Shown one piece after another: positions 23,901 through 35,320 of a stretch of DNA of 64,000 nucleotides. Source of the DNA: Aradus depressus (lineage: Eukaryota > Arthropoda > Insecta > Hemiptera > Aradidae); NCBI GenBank assembly GCA_963662175.1, contig OY759215.1:24541079-24605078 (forward strand), read 5' to 3'. The first letter of the stretch is position 1. Each line of letters starts with the position of its first letter. The notes under the pieces are model-generated. The model did not search any database. It worked only from the letters and a program-made list of their open reading frames with translations, and had not been told where the DNA came from. Both the position numbers and the translations under genes were made by a program.

Positions 23901-26900
23901 GATATCGGATATTTTCTTCCAGGAGAACTCGAACTGTGTGATGGGTACTTTGGCCTTGTTGAGGTAGCTGAGGAAGCCGAGCTCCGTAGGTCTGAGCATG
24001 AGAAGGGCGTGGCCTCTGCCCCCCTCCCCACGGGCTGTCCTCCCCACGCGATGGATGTACTCCTGAAAAACAAACGGATTTACTATGGAGTCAAATAAAT
24101 TCAGTAAGCCAATGGTAAATTCTTTTGAATAATTGGTACATAAATTGGGCCACTGGGGAATGAGACTGGGCAACAGATAACTGTTCTTAAACAGCTAGAC
24201 ACCAGGTTTATAACACCTTTTCTAGGCATAAGCGGTTCACTTATTTAATTGACGATGGACCAAAAATAAATTTAAAAAAGAGTACATATTTACCGCTAGA
24301 AAATGGATTCAAAAAGAAAATCTAAAGCTGCGAATAGTCTTATAATTAGACTCAGTTTCTTCAGATTTTGTTGATGTGTAAATTCTTAGCTCGTACACCA
24401 CCGCCAAAAAAAATTATTCGCAAAGACTAATTCGTAACATTAACTGTAGTCATTTCATGAAACGTGACGAAAAAGCGAACAGATGCACAGCATACGCAGC
24501 AAAATCAGTGCGCACCTGAACTACGTTGTGTAGGGGATAGGTGAGTTTCTCCATAGAGTGACCACTAGTTCTGACACCTTCTTTACTTTATTGTCGTGCT
24601 ACGTTACTGTGCCACACGGGGTTATAAAGTATTCTAGTTTAACAAGAGCTGTGAAAATTCTTTATATTATTATAGAATTATTGTCAACAATTTTTGTGTA
24701 ATAAATAAGTGAAATAATTGAGATTTCAGAATTTTCTAATTGTGATTATATTGTAATAATACGACAATCTTATTACCAAGAAATTAATTGTAAATTAATA
24801 AATCCTCGATTTGGAGACATTCTTATTTAACAGAACACAAAATTATACGTGACATTATCAGATTACATATACTGGATATACATAAGTTACTTAAATGTAT
24901 TAATAATATGATGTATATAATTGGAGTCATATGTTTTTTTTTCTTCTTTGTTTAATATTATTGGAACTTTGCAAATTAACAAAATAAAATTAATAATACC
25001 AGTGGGTCATCAGGTGGGTCGTACTGGAAAATCCAATCAACGGCAGGAATGTCAAGACCTCGGGCTGCTACATCGGTACACAGGAGTATCCCACTTTCAG
25101 CATTGCAAAACTCGAAGAAAGTCGTCGTTCTTTTCGTTTGCAACTGTTTGCCCTACAATCATACCAAGTAAAATGTATTAAAGAAATATTTAAAAAAAAA
25201 AAAAACTTTTTTAATAAGGTTATGACAATTTGGAGACTGAACCCAAGAATAATGCCCTTCTCAAAAATTATGATTCATGTCCACTCTACATTTAAAGTAC
25301 AATATAAATATAAAATAACGTAATATTAATTATATATATAATTCTTAATATTTTAATAACGTTCAGTTAAACTTACGTGAATGCTCATTACTGGTAAGTC
25401 GATGTAGTTGAGAAGCATTTCATGAAATTTGACAGAATTGCAGGTACTAAAAAACACCATGCATTTTTTATTTCGGTTCTTCTTCAAAAATGTAAATAGA
25501 AGAAGAAACTTTTTCTCAGTCGGACAAACAACGTAACCTAAAGTAAAAAATAATGGAAGATTAGTTTAGATTTATTTATTAATACTAGTCGGCAGGTACT
25601 TTTTATTTTCTACCTCATTTCTCAAGCATTTTACACCTACTAAAAATGTGTTTATTGCAGTGTCCTTGTGAACGCTAACATACGAAGTGTAACATTAACA
25701 AGTAACAGACAGAATTAATTAGTATAATTATATTGATATCACTATATAGAAAAATGAAGAAGGTTCTTGCAAGTGTAACAGAGTACAGCTACAATAAAGT
25801 TGCCTATGCGTATGTCCCTATCATGTGTAATAACTTTTCTTTTTTTCCGGGTGCTATTTTTGATACTATTTGTTGCTATGGGTGTCTGGGAGCGACAGCC
25901 TCTGGTCCCTTGCGGGGCAGACTGGCGCTCCCAGACCCCCTCGTGTTGCGGCTGCCTGGTGGCACCGAGAGAGCTCGGGATCGGTGAAATGGGGCTGCTT
26001 CTCCTTCGCGGCCGCCGGGGGTAGACATCGGGCCGCGGCCCGTCAATCGCCAATGTGTAATAACTATCTATTTAAAAATAATAATCTATCTTGTATAATT
26101 TCAATCAACATATTGAAGCCGTTCAGCCCCGTCAACACTTTGAAAATGTCCTCAGAGTGTAGTGGGAACAACTTCTCCAACACATAATGGAGAGTGCCGG
26201 TAGATCAGAGGCAGCGTGCATTTTAAGCTCAAGATTGCAGGTTCCCCTTAGATTTTTTATCTGAGAGGGGAAGAACCTCGAGCACGCCGTCCTTCGGATG
26301 GGAAGTTAAGCGATGGTCCCGAACCTGTAAGATGTTAGGTTCGTTAAATATTCCTACCTCAGATGAATAAATATGGTTAGGTAACATTTAGGATTCCTAC
26401 AGTAAATGTCCATCATGTCTACCATAGCGACGAAAGCGCGGTCTGATAGTAGGCGATAAGATCTATGTAGTTAAAGCTTGAGCATGAGCCACAATAACTA
26501 TCCTAATAACTTAATTTTGAGTATCCCAAAACGGAGCCGTCCTGTCGTAAATGCAAGAGGCATACAGAATATTGATGAACAATTTTTAAAATTAAAAAGT
26601 TTTTAAACATGAAATTTCTCATTTAAGCTTGATTTTGCAAATACATAAATCCGGGATGTCTACTGAATAAAATGAGTGCTCATTTTGTAAAACAGACCTA
26701 CAACAACCAGATATTCATTTGTTTCCTTGACCAATTTGAGAAATGTAGTTCTACAGATATAAAAGCTGATGTCCAGCTAGACTGACCCTGCTCCAGGCCT
26801 TGTACCGTAGCGTCATCCATGGCATCGTGCACCCCCACATAGACAGGCTCCACCTTTACCGCAACCCGGGTCAGTGCCTCCGTCTTCTTGGTCGAGGTGG

Positions 26901-29900
26901 CAGAGAACAACATCGTCTGCCTTCGCTCTAAAAACAAATGATAATAACAAGAAATAAATGAAGGGGAAAGATATTTTTCAGTTATTATCACAACTTAAAA
27001 CACAAGCATAAAGTAGCCAATAATCAAAGTATAAAAAAAAAACTTGTAGCAAATATAACAAGATAATTATCAGATTTAACTTACTATAGAACAGTGGGAC
27101 AAAATCTAATTTCATTTTACTGCCATTTTTACTGTCATTACATTAATGTAAGCATGAGTTAAACAAGTTTGTTTTTTTTAATTATTATATTAGCTTTGTA
27201 TTCTTCGACACAGATCGCAGAAATGTATTCGGAGGTACATAAGTGTTGATTGTCTTGTTTATTGCCCAACAGAAGAGAGACAAGTGATCTCGTAAAGCAG
27301 GTTTTTCAAGATAAGCCAGCAAGTTTTTAGATCTACCCCGGGGTTTCGCCAGTTTTAGCTCTGTATATCGTTTTATCCAAACTCTTAGTAGTCCATCTGA
27401 GCCGTAAAAATAATATTTTTATTTCCCTAACCAAAATAACAACAGAAACTAATGGCGGATTATGCTCTCTAATCAGAAAACAGACATACTATTTTTTTTT
27501 TAATTACATTGCCTTGCGGACAGTAGTTTAAACATATATAAGGCTCGTCCCATGAAAATAAAGAATAAAATACAATTATTATTTAAAATGTATAAGATAA
27601 ATAATCCTCTGTACCACAGAATGCCTCACTGCTCATAAGTGCTATAACAAGTTTCTTAAAGGATTAATATCAAGACTCCTGAAATAGGAAGGCATGTGAT
27701 AAGGTTTAACAGTGTTTATAACTGTGGCTTGCTAACAAGCGGATGTCTACTGAATGGAATCTCCAGACCCCCAAATCATTCCTTTCATCTCGTAGTTAGG
27801 AGTTTTCTTTCTACCAAGGCTCAGTTCATTCTCTTTGGTATGCACCAGGGCAACTTGGATGTAAATACTGGGCACTGTTAACATTTTTTCAGAGTATGGT
27901 AATGTGCCCATACACTGATGAAAGGCTCAATATTTAATGATGTTAAAAAGGGCCATTCACTAGTTTGTCAACGACCCTCTTCAAAACTGTTATATTTAGT
28001 GTACAACCCGAGATACTAAACTCGTCTATTCTGAAACATACTGTAAAATTCCATCCCAGGTCAGTAATTATAGAGGCAGAGATACAATTTAGAAGATAAG
28101 AGGACTTACTGGGCAGCTGGTTAATGATGGCCTTGAGTTCTTCTTCAAAGCCGATGTCCAGGATCCTGTCTGCCTCGTCGATGATCAGACACTGGAGGTT
28201 CTTCGTGAGGAAGTTGGTGGTGTTCTGGAGGTGATCCACAAGACGGCCGGGGGTCGCCACCAGGATATTCACACCTAACAAGTTGCAACCATTAAAGTAA
28301 GATGAGTATTGAAGTCTGGGTTATAAAATTGCTGCAAATGTAAAAACTAGCTGTTCGCAAACAAACTCGTAGTATAGAGGAGATATGTAAAAGCGATCGT
28401 GAGTTTTCAAAGGAAATTCAAATTTTTTCGGGCCCTTAAATCTAAAAATGAAGATGAAAAGGTTTGTCTATCTGTGGACACAATCTCCAAATAGAATGAT
28501 GCATCAACACTAAATTGTATTTGTATTCAGAGACCTGTTGATTTTCAAACCAAATTGACTAAAGAAACGTGAGAATTTAGAAAGAGTGAGGAGGAACAAA
28601 ACAAACTACGTTTTTTGGCAAGACTCAAGAATATACAAAATATTTTTTGAGGATGTGATGTTACTACTTTTCGACACTTAATACAGTTTCTCTATTTCAT
28701 AATAGATGGTAAACAACCAGAAGAAATGAATGGTTAAGTTTTCAAGAACAGACGTAGCTAAAAAATCAAAGAAAGAAAATATCTGCCGCTTCTTCCAAGA
28801 TAATATGTAAATAACAAACCAATGGCTAGTTTCTTCATTTCGACGTCACGGTTGGCCCCTCCCATGACGAGACCATACGTCTGTTGGTGAAACTTCAACA
28901 GCTCCTCCAGCACTCCGAACGTCTGCATGGCCAGTTCCCGAGTAGGACTGATAATAACACACCCCGTACCTGATATTATAAACATAGTTATTAGAGAATT
29001 ATATTTATATTATATAAGAATATAAGAAGCTTCAGGAAATATGCAGTAGAAACACAGGAACATTACCTAAACCGTCCATCGCGTTCCTCTCCCAAACCAG
29101 AATCGACCAGTGATGTGCCACTTTTTCTATATTCTCTACTTAGAAAAACTTTAAAATAAGCTCAGTTAAATTTCTTTCCGTACTACCCTCATCCTCTTGA
29201 TACCTCCAACACTTCAGTTACCTTCCCACAGGGGACTATCTATGGTCTAGAAACATATGTGTAGAGGTGAGAGGACAGGATTGGGGGAGCAAGGGCGGGC
29301 CACAGTCACGGAGTGGGTATTCATCCGCGGGAAAAGTTAAAGCGGTTCAAGTGAACTCAACAGTTGAGTAGTTACTATGATGGCCAAATCTAAGCCGAAA
29401 GCGATTTCGATTAGCTCCAGCTGGGGAATCACCAACGACTTTTTTTTTATTATGTAAACAGTTTTTCTTCATCTGTGGACTTCCTCCAGAACTCAGCGCT
29501 GACATAACAGCCCAATTGGGTGTACATTATATTGTAACAGTCTCATAGAACTTGCCACTATAAGTGATTCTATACTTTTTATCCATTATATCAACTTCAC
29601 AATTAAAGGAAAATACCGCTTACCATTCCTTGGTCTGAAATTCAGTTTAGCCAGAAGTTCAATTGCAGGTATGAGGAAGGCTAGTGTTTTTCCTGAGCCT
29701 GTTTTGGCGTTGCCAACTAAATCTCGGCCCTCCAGAAGAGGAGGAATGGCTTTGGCCTGGATTTCCGTCATCTGGGTGAAGCCCATTTCTTCGACAGCCT
29801 TTAGTGTTGCCTCAGAAACTTTACCCTTCAGTGTACTGAACGTTGAATCACTCAAAATCTCCAATGTTATTCCACTGCCAGGGACTGGAAACAAAAAAAA

Positions 29901-31747
29901 ACATGCATAGTGCTGAATAGATTACAACTTTTAAAGAACTAAATTATAAGATCCATGGATCAGTGACAAGTATAGAAACAAATTTTATGTACAGTGGCAA
30001 CCCAAGGTATTTGGATAGACGAAATTTTAGTTGTAAAGACAAAACGAAATAAAAGGAAAAACACGATACTCTATGGTAATAAAATGTATGTATGTCAACA
30101 AATATTCATGTAAAAAATAACATCACATTTTAAGTACAAAATTATAAAAAAAAATTATTTGCACATTTCCAAAATGTTCAAATGAAGCCCGGGAGACCAG
30201 AGTAGAAGGATAGGCTACTATCCTAAAAAAATTTAAAGGCAAGAATCATCCATCTCTCATCCATGTTTTGTCCTATATGGAATTTTCTATCGTTTAGTAG
30301 TACATGGTATGGATCCGTCAAGATCCATGACTGGTTGAAGCCTCCCTGGCATAGCATATACCAAGTTTCTGGTGCTGTCTGGTCCAAATTCCCCCCCCCC
30401 CCCCCCCCCCCTTCGTTTCCTCCCAGAAATGTTGTGTCTGCGGACCCTGAGATTCAAAATGTTCCCTATGTTTTCTATAATATTGAAATCTAGATATAAG
30501 GGAGGGGTTTCCAATCTCCTGGATTAGTGCAGCTTAGCCAACACCAATTAAAGAGACACATCCCCAAAACATAATCTTCAAGCCCTCCTCCCGTTTTACT
30601 TTGGGATCCTGATTTTTTCATTTCATTTCATTTTGTATTTTTAAGTAAAGTGGTGGATTCATAATTGAAAGCTTCAAGGAATATCAGGAGACACGGCAGT
30701 CCGAAAAAAATGTCGAAAGACACTGCTGTGTTACTTTTCTCGTTAAACAATTTCTAAGCTGAGAAATGCGGACATATTGTGGAAACTACTTCTTGAAATA
30801 CTATTCATATGACTGAATAACCAAAGCTTTCATTATTTTTTTCAAGTGACTATAACTAGTTGGACCATAACCAAACAATATAGGGTTCTCTCAGGGGAAT
30901 TAATTAAAAATTCTGCAAAACTTGTAAATCTGAGAGCAGATGCGACAGATCTCGGGTAAACAAACTCGAAGCCTGCTGACATGAAACTTCCGCTCGGTCA
31001 ATAATCAATTAATGAAATTGAATACATTAACTGCAATGCTACTAAAATAAAATGGTGTAATACTAAAATATTAAGAACAAGGGTGTTTTTTATGAAACTT
31101 GAAACGCGAGGGCATAGAAAGTAGTAAGGAAAATCATCAAAGAATAGAAGTAATACAATTTTTGAGGAGCCCATAATTTCACCATACTCCGGATAATATA
31201 AATAAATTCTTATTGATAGCGGATATTCATAATTATAAAATTTGGCATTCATTAATTAGTTACAAAAATACTTCTTCGAATATAAGAAATAGAAATTACT
31301 TACGCCTTGTGCCAATGTCGACATTATGACCTGAACCTTCTACATTGTCATCCTCCACTTTATCCATAGTTTCATTCTTAAATATCTTCTTTTTAACTTT
31401 CTTTTTCTTTCCTAAAAATATAGTTAAGGAATTAAGTTGTGAAAACTAATGCTGGCAAGCCAAGACAATAACTCAAATATAACAACAATTAAGCTGGTAT
31501 GTTAAACTACTCACTAACAGGTTCCTCTCTGACACTTTCTTCATTTTGAGGCTTGATCGTAACCTCAGTTTCTAAAATAAGATAAATACAAAGATGAGCA
31601 CTATGAAAAAAAACAGATGAACATATTCAAGAAAGATGAATAAACAGTACCTTTTACTTCCGATTTATTTGCCAAAACTTTCAGTTTCTGTTTGCGCCTC
31701 TTCATTGTTTTCTTATGAGGCCCTTGTCCTTGATCCACAAGAGACAT
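20931..31747 (-). CDS. pit: ATP-dependent DEAD-box RNA helicase, DDX18/Has1/pitchoune type
   Basis: Exons in transcript order: 31747-31651, 31571-31515, 31411-31304, 29884-29624, 28969-28820, 28274-28110, 26927-26787, 25537-25377, 25152-25000, 24062-23892, 22268-22091, 20980-20931; 563 residues. All junctions are in phase. Motifs: Q-motif near residues 123-130, AKTGSGKT (147-154), PTRELA (183-188), TPGRL (232-236), DEAD (257-260), SAT (288-290), [11 protein letters not shown] (406-416), HRVGRTAR (435-442). The N-terminus is Lys/Arg-rich ([11 protein letters not shown]), as in nucleolar helicases. [17 protein letters not shown] near 507 is the conserved helicase-associated C-terminal domain of this subfamily. 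Family role: ATP-dependent RNA remodelling in 60S subunit assembly. The start ATG at 31747 has no nearby upstream in-frame exon that I can see. It is shorter than human DDX18 (about 670), mainly in the N-terminus. The gene is convergent with the transporter. Confidence 0.95.
22748..22894. repeat. Foldback sequence, 53-bp arms
   Basis: Arms 22748-22800 and 22842-22894 are inverted copies (GTTGGTTGTTTCCGGCATTT against AAATGCCGGAAACAACCAAC, and TTTTTTGGACAAT against ATTGTCCAAAAAA), with a few mismatches around a 41-base loop. It lies in the helicase intron between exons 24062-23892 and 22268-22091. The right arm continues into coding-like sequence, so it may be the inverted 5' end of a retro-insertion rather than a MITE. 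Confidence 0.75.
22811..23560 (+). pseudogene. Coding-like relic of unknown element in helicase intron
   Basis: From 22811 an open frame of 98 codons starts [17 protein letters not shown]. After its stop at 23105 another coding-like stretch begins at 23139 ([19 protein letters not shown]), broken by a stop near 23293, with later fragments such as [17 protein letters not shown] near 23467. The composition (Lys/Asn/Glu-rich, broken frames, next to a foldback) suggests a retrotransposon ORF fragment opposite to the host gene. No diagnostic domain is visible. Confidence 0.35.
25823..26065 (-). mobile_element. GC-rich retro-insertion with 13-bp target duplication
   Basis: ATGTGTAATAACT occurs at 25823-25835 and again at 26053-26065, flanking a 217-bp insert of very high GC content in AT-rich intron. 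On the minus strand the insert ends in an A-rich tail (GGAAAAAAAGAAA) next to the duplication, as made by LINE-type target-primed reverse transcription. Inside are an 11-bp perfect stem (GTCTGGGAGCG with CGCTCCCAGAC) and a 14-bp palindrome (CGGGCCGCGGCCCG). It has no tRNA-like promoter boxes and is unlike the SINE family elsewhere in the window. Source unknown: a 5'-truncated LINE 3' end, another SINE, or a retrocopied cellular RNA. Confidence 0.7.
26188..26515 (+). repeat. tRNA-derived SINE, copy 3, near full length
   Basis: Head GCCGGTAGATCAGAGGCAGC, then GAGCACGCCGTCCTTCGGATG and AAGTTAAGCGATGGTCCCGA, the ACTCCC-type block, and the distal GCGACGAAAGCGCGGTCTGA and GTAGGCGATAAGATC blocks. 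Lies in a helicase intron on the opposite strand. Confidence 0.85.
29990..30640 (-). pseudogene. Tc1-like transposon relic
   Basis: TA followed by CAGTGGCAACCCAAGGTATT at 29992 resembles a Tc1-type terminal repeat with its TA target. Downstream, minus-strand translation gives Tc1 transposase C-terminal pieces: [20 protein letters not shown] (about 30500-30440; the D-x-N-x-I-E-N block holding the last acidic residue of the DDE/D triad) and [18 protein letters not shown] (about 30380-30325). Another piece, VSLIGVG, lies near 30550. The ORF is frameshifted and interrupted by a 21-base C run at 30391-30411. The opposite terminal repeat was not found. It lies in intron 3 of the helicase. Confidence 0.65.
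30391..30411. repeat. Poly-C tract (21 bases)
   Basis: Uninterrupted run of 21 C inside the Tc1-like relic. Such runs are unstable and prone to sequencing error, so the exact length is doubtful. Confidence 0.9.
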
Positions 31748-32261
31748 AATTTATTTTCAAAGAATGAATTACCAATTCAAAAAAACAAATTTCCACATGT
31801 GAAAACAAAATGAACAGTATTGCAGGTTACAACAGTGTTGCCTGGATGATACAGTGGCTAAATTTGAATAGAATTCACTAAATATTTATTTTTGAAATTT
31901 GCAATAGCGAACTATCATTTCTAGTTAATTTTTCATTATAATTAAAACTTTTAAATTAATTATCTCAGAATTGATTTGAATATGGACTAACATTTTTCTA
32001 GTATATAATAACGAATGACTTCTTGAGGAATTGTTGACATTCCGATATTACGATTATACTTTTAGCATTTATATTTATCTATAGAAAAAACTGTGCGAAA
32101 TTACTTTTGTATTATTTTTCGTCAACTTCTAAATTAGGGTTGACAAATTCTAGAGGGGGCCCGCATTCATTATTCATTCTAGAGTGCCTGGATCAAGGAG
32201 GATGAATCTTTTATATTGCTGGGCGCTAGGCTGGAAGGCGCCAGCAGCCACAGAATAACTT

Positions 32262-32465
32262 AATATAGATCTCAGGGATAGCTTGCTTGCGTACTGAGCT
32301 CAAGATCATCTCGGAGGTAACAAAACCTTGATCTGGCCGTCCTTCGCAGCGGACATAAATGGCTGTCATGATCTTATACTACTCCTTAAATACCCCTACC
32401 CTAATTAAACCCATATAGGAAATTTTAGGACTACCTTAGTAAGGCAAACAGGAAAGGGATTGGTT
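32262..32465 (+). repeat. tRNA-derived SINE, degraded copy 4
   Basis: Retains TACTGAGCTCAAGATC, TGGCCGTCCTTCGCAGCGGA, TACCCCTACCCTAATTAAAC and TTTAGGACTACCTTAGTA, the family order. It lies upstream of the helicase start. Confidence 0.7.
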
Positions 32466-32724
32466 GATTAGGTCCTTAATATATACACCATCCTACATCC
32501 CACCGTTTATCCAGATAAGTCCCACGGCAGAGTGGAACTCGGGAGTGAGGGTGACCGAAGGGCTCACTTAATCACCCTCTCATATCCCTTTCTGTAACTT
32601 CTGTTCCTATCTCTTATCTGTTAAGAAAACTGAACAATAATAAAAGATATTTTTTCAGATTCCATATTTATTTTAAATACAATTCAATAAACCTATCTAT
32701 TAACACATCTTATGTAGTTAGTTA

Positions 32725-32970
32725 TTATGACTCATGCCCGGGCTTTAACTACAAGGTCATATTGCCTACTACAAGAGCGCTATTTCGTCACTCTGATGGA
32801 CATGAGCCCAATTCTACTATAGGAATCCTATAAATTTTGCCCACCCTAAACGGTAGGGATCTTCAAATATTAACGGCTCGCAAAATAAACTAAGGGCCTC
32901 GGCCGAGTTTCGAACCCACGATCTTCAGCTCAGTAAGCAAGCAAGCATACCACTGAGCTATCGGGCCCTC
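32725..32970 (-). repeat. tRNA-derived SINE, copy 5, inverted
   Basis: Reverse orientation: the distal block (GACTCATGCCCGGGCTTTAACTAC complement) at 32729 and the tRNA-like head at about 32960 (TAGCTCAGTGGTATGCTTGC when reversed). The core CCGTCCTTCGGATGGGACGT is deleted. With copy 4 it forms a head-to-head-free inverted pair about 260 bp apart. Confidence 0.8.
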
Positions 32971-32992
32971 ACATTATATATATATATATATA
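32971..32992. repeat. (TA)n microsatellite
   Basis: Alternating TA run directly at the head end of SINE copy 5. Confidence 0.8.
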
Positions 32993-33439
32993 CATTACAT
33001 ATATTAGGAGCTAACAAGATCCGCTAGCGGCGGTATGGACTAGTCAAGATTCATCATCTACCTTTCTTTCTCTTTAACAATGTATTATTACAACAATAGT
33101 TATTTAAGACACTGTTATAAGTAATACTGGTTATAGGAGGTAGAAGATGAGTGAGGGGAAATGTGTATTCGCATCTAACTTAAACTTATCAAGTACAAAC
33201 TCGAGGTGGGTAAACAAAGTTATTTAGCCATCACCTGTTTTTCACTGATCACTCTTGGCCCATTCTCTGCAATCAATCACTTTGACTTAGTAAATGTCTA
33301 TGTATTTGCTCCTCTTTAATTGAACAGTGCCATATTTATCAAATCAATTCGCCTTAATCCCTCTTGACTGTTGGGGAAGATACAATTGAATGATGAATAT
33401 TACAAACTAAAGAAATATAACTGATGAAATACACAAATA

Positions 33440-33990
33440 AGATCAAATACCTGTTTTGCACTTATGAAAGCTTCTGCTCTCCCTGTAAACCCTCCATCTC
33501 CGGACCAGAACAAACTTCATCGGAGATGTGAATAATCTTCACATTTGCCCAGGACGAGCAGCTAGTTTCCTACATCACTTCACTTCTAGACCCTGAACAA
33601 GACCCAATATAAAAAGGTTCCGATTCCTCTAGGACTGTTTTACAATGCAACTTCCTGATTCCTATTGAGGAGGGGTCGGGTCCTCATCCGTTGCAACACG
33701 AGTCAGCTTGTTCATTCCCTTCCACTTCTGTCCGGAGCCTCAGGGAAGTCGGGTTTCCTTATTCCGCGCCATTTTGTTGAGTGTTCCTGCACATTACTTG
33801 AACAGCTTTAAATTAATTCCGAATGGTGCTAATGCATGTAATGCTGCTTGGCTATCTGAGCGCACACAGATTTCATTATTGGTGTATAATTGTAACTTAT
33901 TTTTTACTTCCTTGGCCTTCAGATCGAGAAAGTATTGAAATCGTGAAACATTTCGATTTTATGATATATATTTAGGCCTAATTTGATGCC
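33440..33990 (-). pseudogene. LINE RNase H domain relic
   Basis: Minus-strand reading gives ICVRSDSQAALHALAPFG near 33870-33820, the core RNase H strand with the catalytic Asp of S-D-S-Q-A-A. It is followed after a stop by AGTLNKMARNK and, in another frame near 33720-33700, GNEQAD, the second RNase H signature carrying the last catalytic Asp. This order is found in the RNase H at the end of ORF2 of I/R1/LOA-type LINEs and in some other retroelements. Several frameshifts and stops; dead. Confidence 0.65.
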
Positions 33991-34347
33991 TAGAATACGA
34001 AATTTCGATGGCATCTGCACGTTCAATATTGTAACCACATGTTCTCCGGAACTACCGAACGATTTTTTTGACATTTTCATTCGCAATTTCGGTTCTAAAT
34101 TGGTAAGTACTCAATGGACTCCTATTTGTTATTATTTTGTTCATTATTACCTGTGAATAAAGTACACCCAATTTTAGAAGTCTATCTACGGTGCATGAGC
34201 AATGACGCCTTAAAACATATTTATTCTGTTTTATTTTACTAGTTCAGCATATTACATGCTATGCTAGGTATAAATATAGACATAAAATAAATAACATATA
34301 GAATAACACATTGGCGTCGTCTCATCTTGAGAACAACCTAGGACTGT

Positions 34348-34605
34348 TTATAGAAATGAACAAAAAGATAAAAATAAAAGATAATTCCGAGAATGGCTAA
34401 CAATTTTGAGAATGTCTTGAGGGAGCCGTGGCTTGAGTCTTGGGGCTGGAGTAGTCTTCCCTAGTTCGTAATATGCTGGTCCTGCTGCGGTTTTTAGGGA
34501 ATCCAGAAACTTCTTGGTAACCCTCTTCACGAAGTCCTCAATATATGACATCCCTAGTTCTTCGTGAAGCTGCCTTAAAACATGAATTTTGGTAAGGTTC
34601 ATAGT
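34348..34605 (-). pseudogene. Jockey-like LINE ORF2 C-terminal fragment
   Basis: An 84-codon frame (start 34602) reads LRQLHEELGMSYIEDFVKRV and then KFLDSL. This resembles the segment after the reverse transcriptase thumb of jockey-type elements (I-H-x-D-L-G-I-P-x-V-x-D-x-I-x-K-x-A-x-x-F). Nothing intact upstream. It may or may not belong with the RNase H relic at 33440-33990, which lies just 3' on the same strand. Confidence 0.5.
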
Positions 34606-34854
34606 TCACAAACACTTAAGAAACACGTTGTATTTGGTATCATTTTATATAGATATATACATGGTATATATTTTTGCTGGGAAATGCATGGTGGCGCCAG
34701 CCCGGTACATATCAGCTGGGGGTGTCCATTGTTGCCCGGCATGCTAGCTTCCCAGCTGTTGCCCGCTCGAATAGACCTAGTTTACGCTAGCTACATCGCT
34801 TCGAAGTTTTGTTTTTGAAAAAATTTTAACAAAATTTATTTTAGCTAATATTGC

Positions 34855-35045
34855 CTTCAGAGCTCAAGACAACGGATTCAAAACCCGGCATTAGCTTTCT
34901 TATCTGGGAGGTGAAAAAACCGTGAGCTTCGGACGAAGTCAGGTACTCGTTAAAAACCCCCACCCTAGGTAAATAAATCTGGGTAGGCAAAGTTCAGGAC
35001 TCCCACAGTAGAGTCGGGCTCATGTCCAAAGAGTGCTCTGATATT
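34855..35045 (+). repeat. tRNA-derived SINE, copy 6
   Basis: Retains CAGAGCTCAAGACAACGGATTC, TTATCTGGGAGGTGAAAAAA, AGTCAGGTACTCGTTAAAAA, CCCACCCTAGGTAAATAAA and ACTCCCACAGTAGAGTCGGG. An internal deletion removes the CGGATGGGACG core. Confidence 0.8.
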
Positions 35046-35285
35046 CGGAGATATGAACGTAGGTAAAGTCCAACATGGGGTCGAATGGGAAATTCCAGCC
35101 TTAGCGGATATCTCCACTACCTTAGTAATTAAATATAAAATTAAATGCATTAGTTTTGAAAGGATTAAAGGGATAAAGAATAGTGATGAGATATTCGAAC
35201 GATTTCAGAGAAGATACAATTTAACAGCGCCGATTACTTACTGTTTAAATTTATCATACAAAATGTTTATGCTACTCCAAGAGGG

Positions 35286-35320
35286 GGGGGCACCGGTCGC
35301 ACAGAGGTAGCGTGCTTAAT
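35286..35320 (+). repeat. SINE head-only fragment (copy 7)
   Basis: GCACCGGTCGCACAGAGGTAGCGTGCTTAAT matches the tRNA-like 5' end of the family; the rest of the element is missing. Confidence 0.5.

Noticed and set aside
31513..31519. GTTAGT donor for helicase exon 2
   Set aside because: Gives a frame with no basic KKKKVKKK stretch; the neighbouring GTGAGT at 31514 fits consensus and phase better.
22071..31747. Intronic snoRNA in the helicase gene (ribosome-biogenesis genes often host them)
   Set aside because: I saw no convincing C/D or H/ACA box pair with correct spacing in the introns by eye; a covariance-model scan would be needed.
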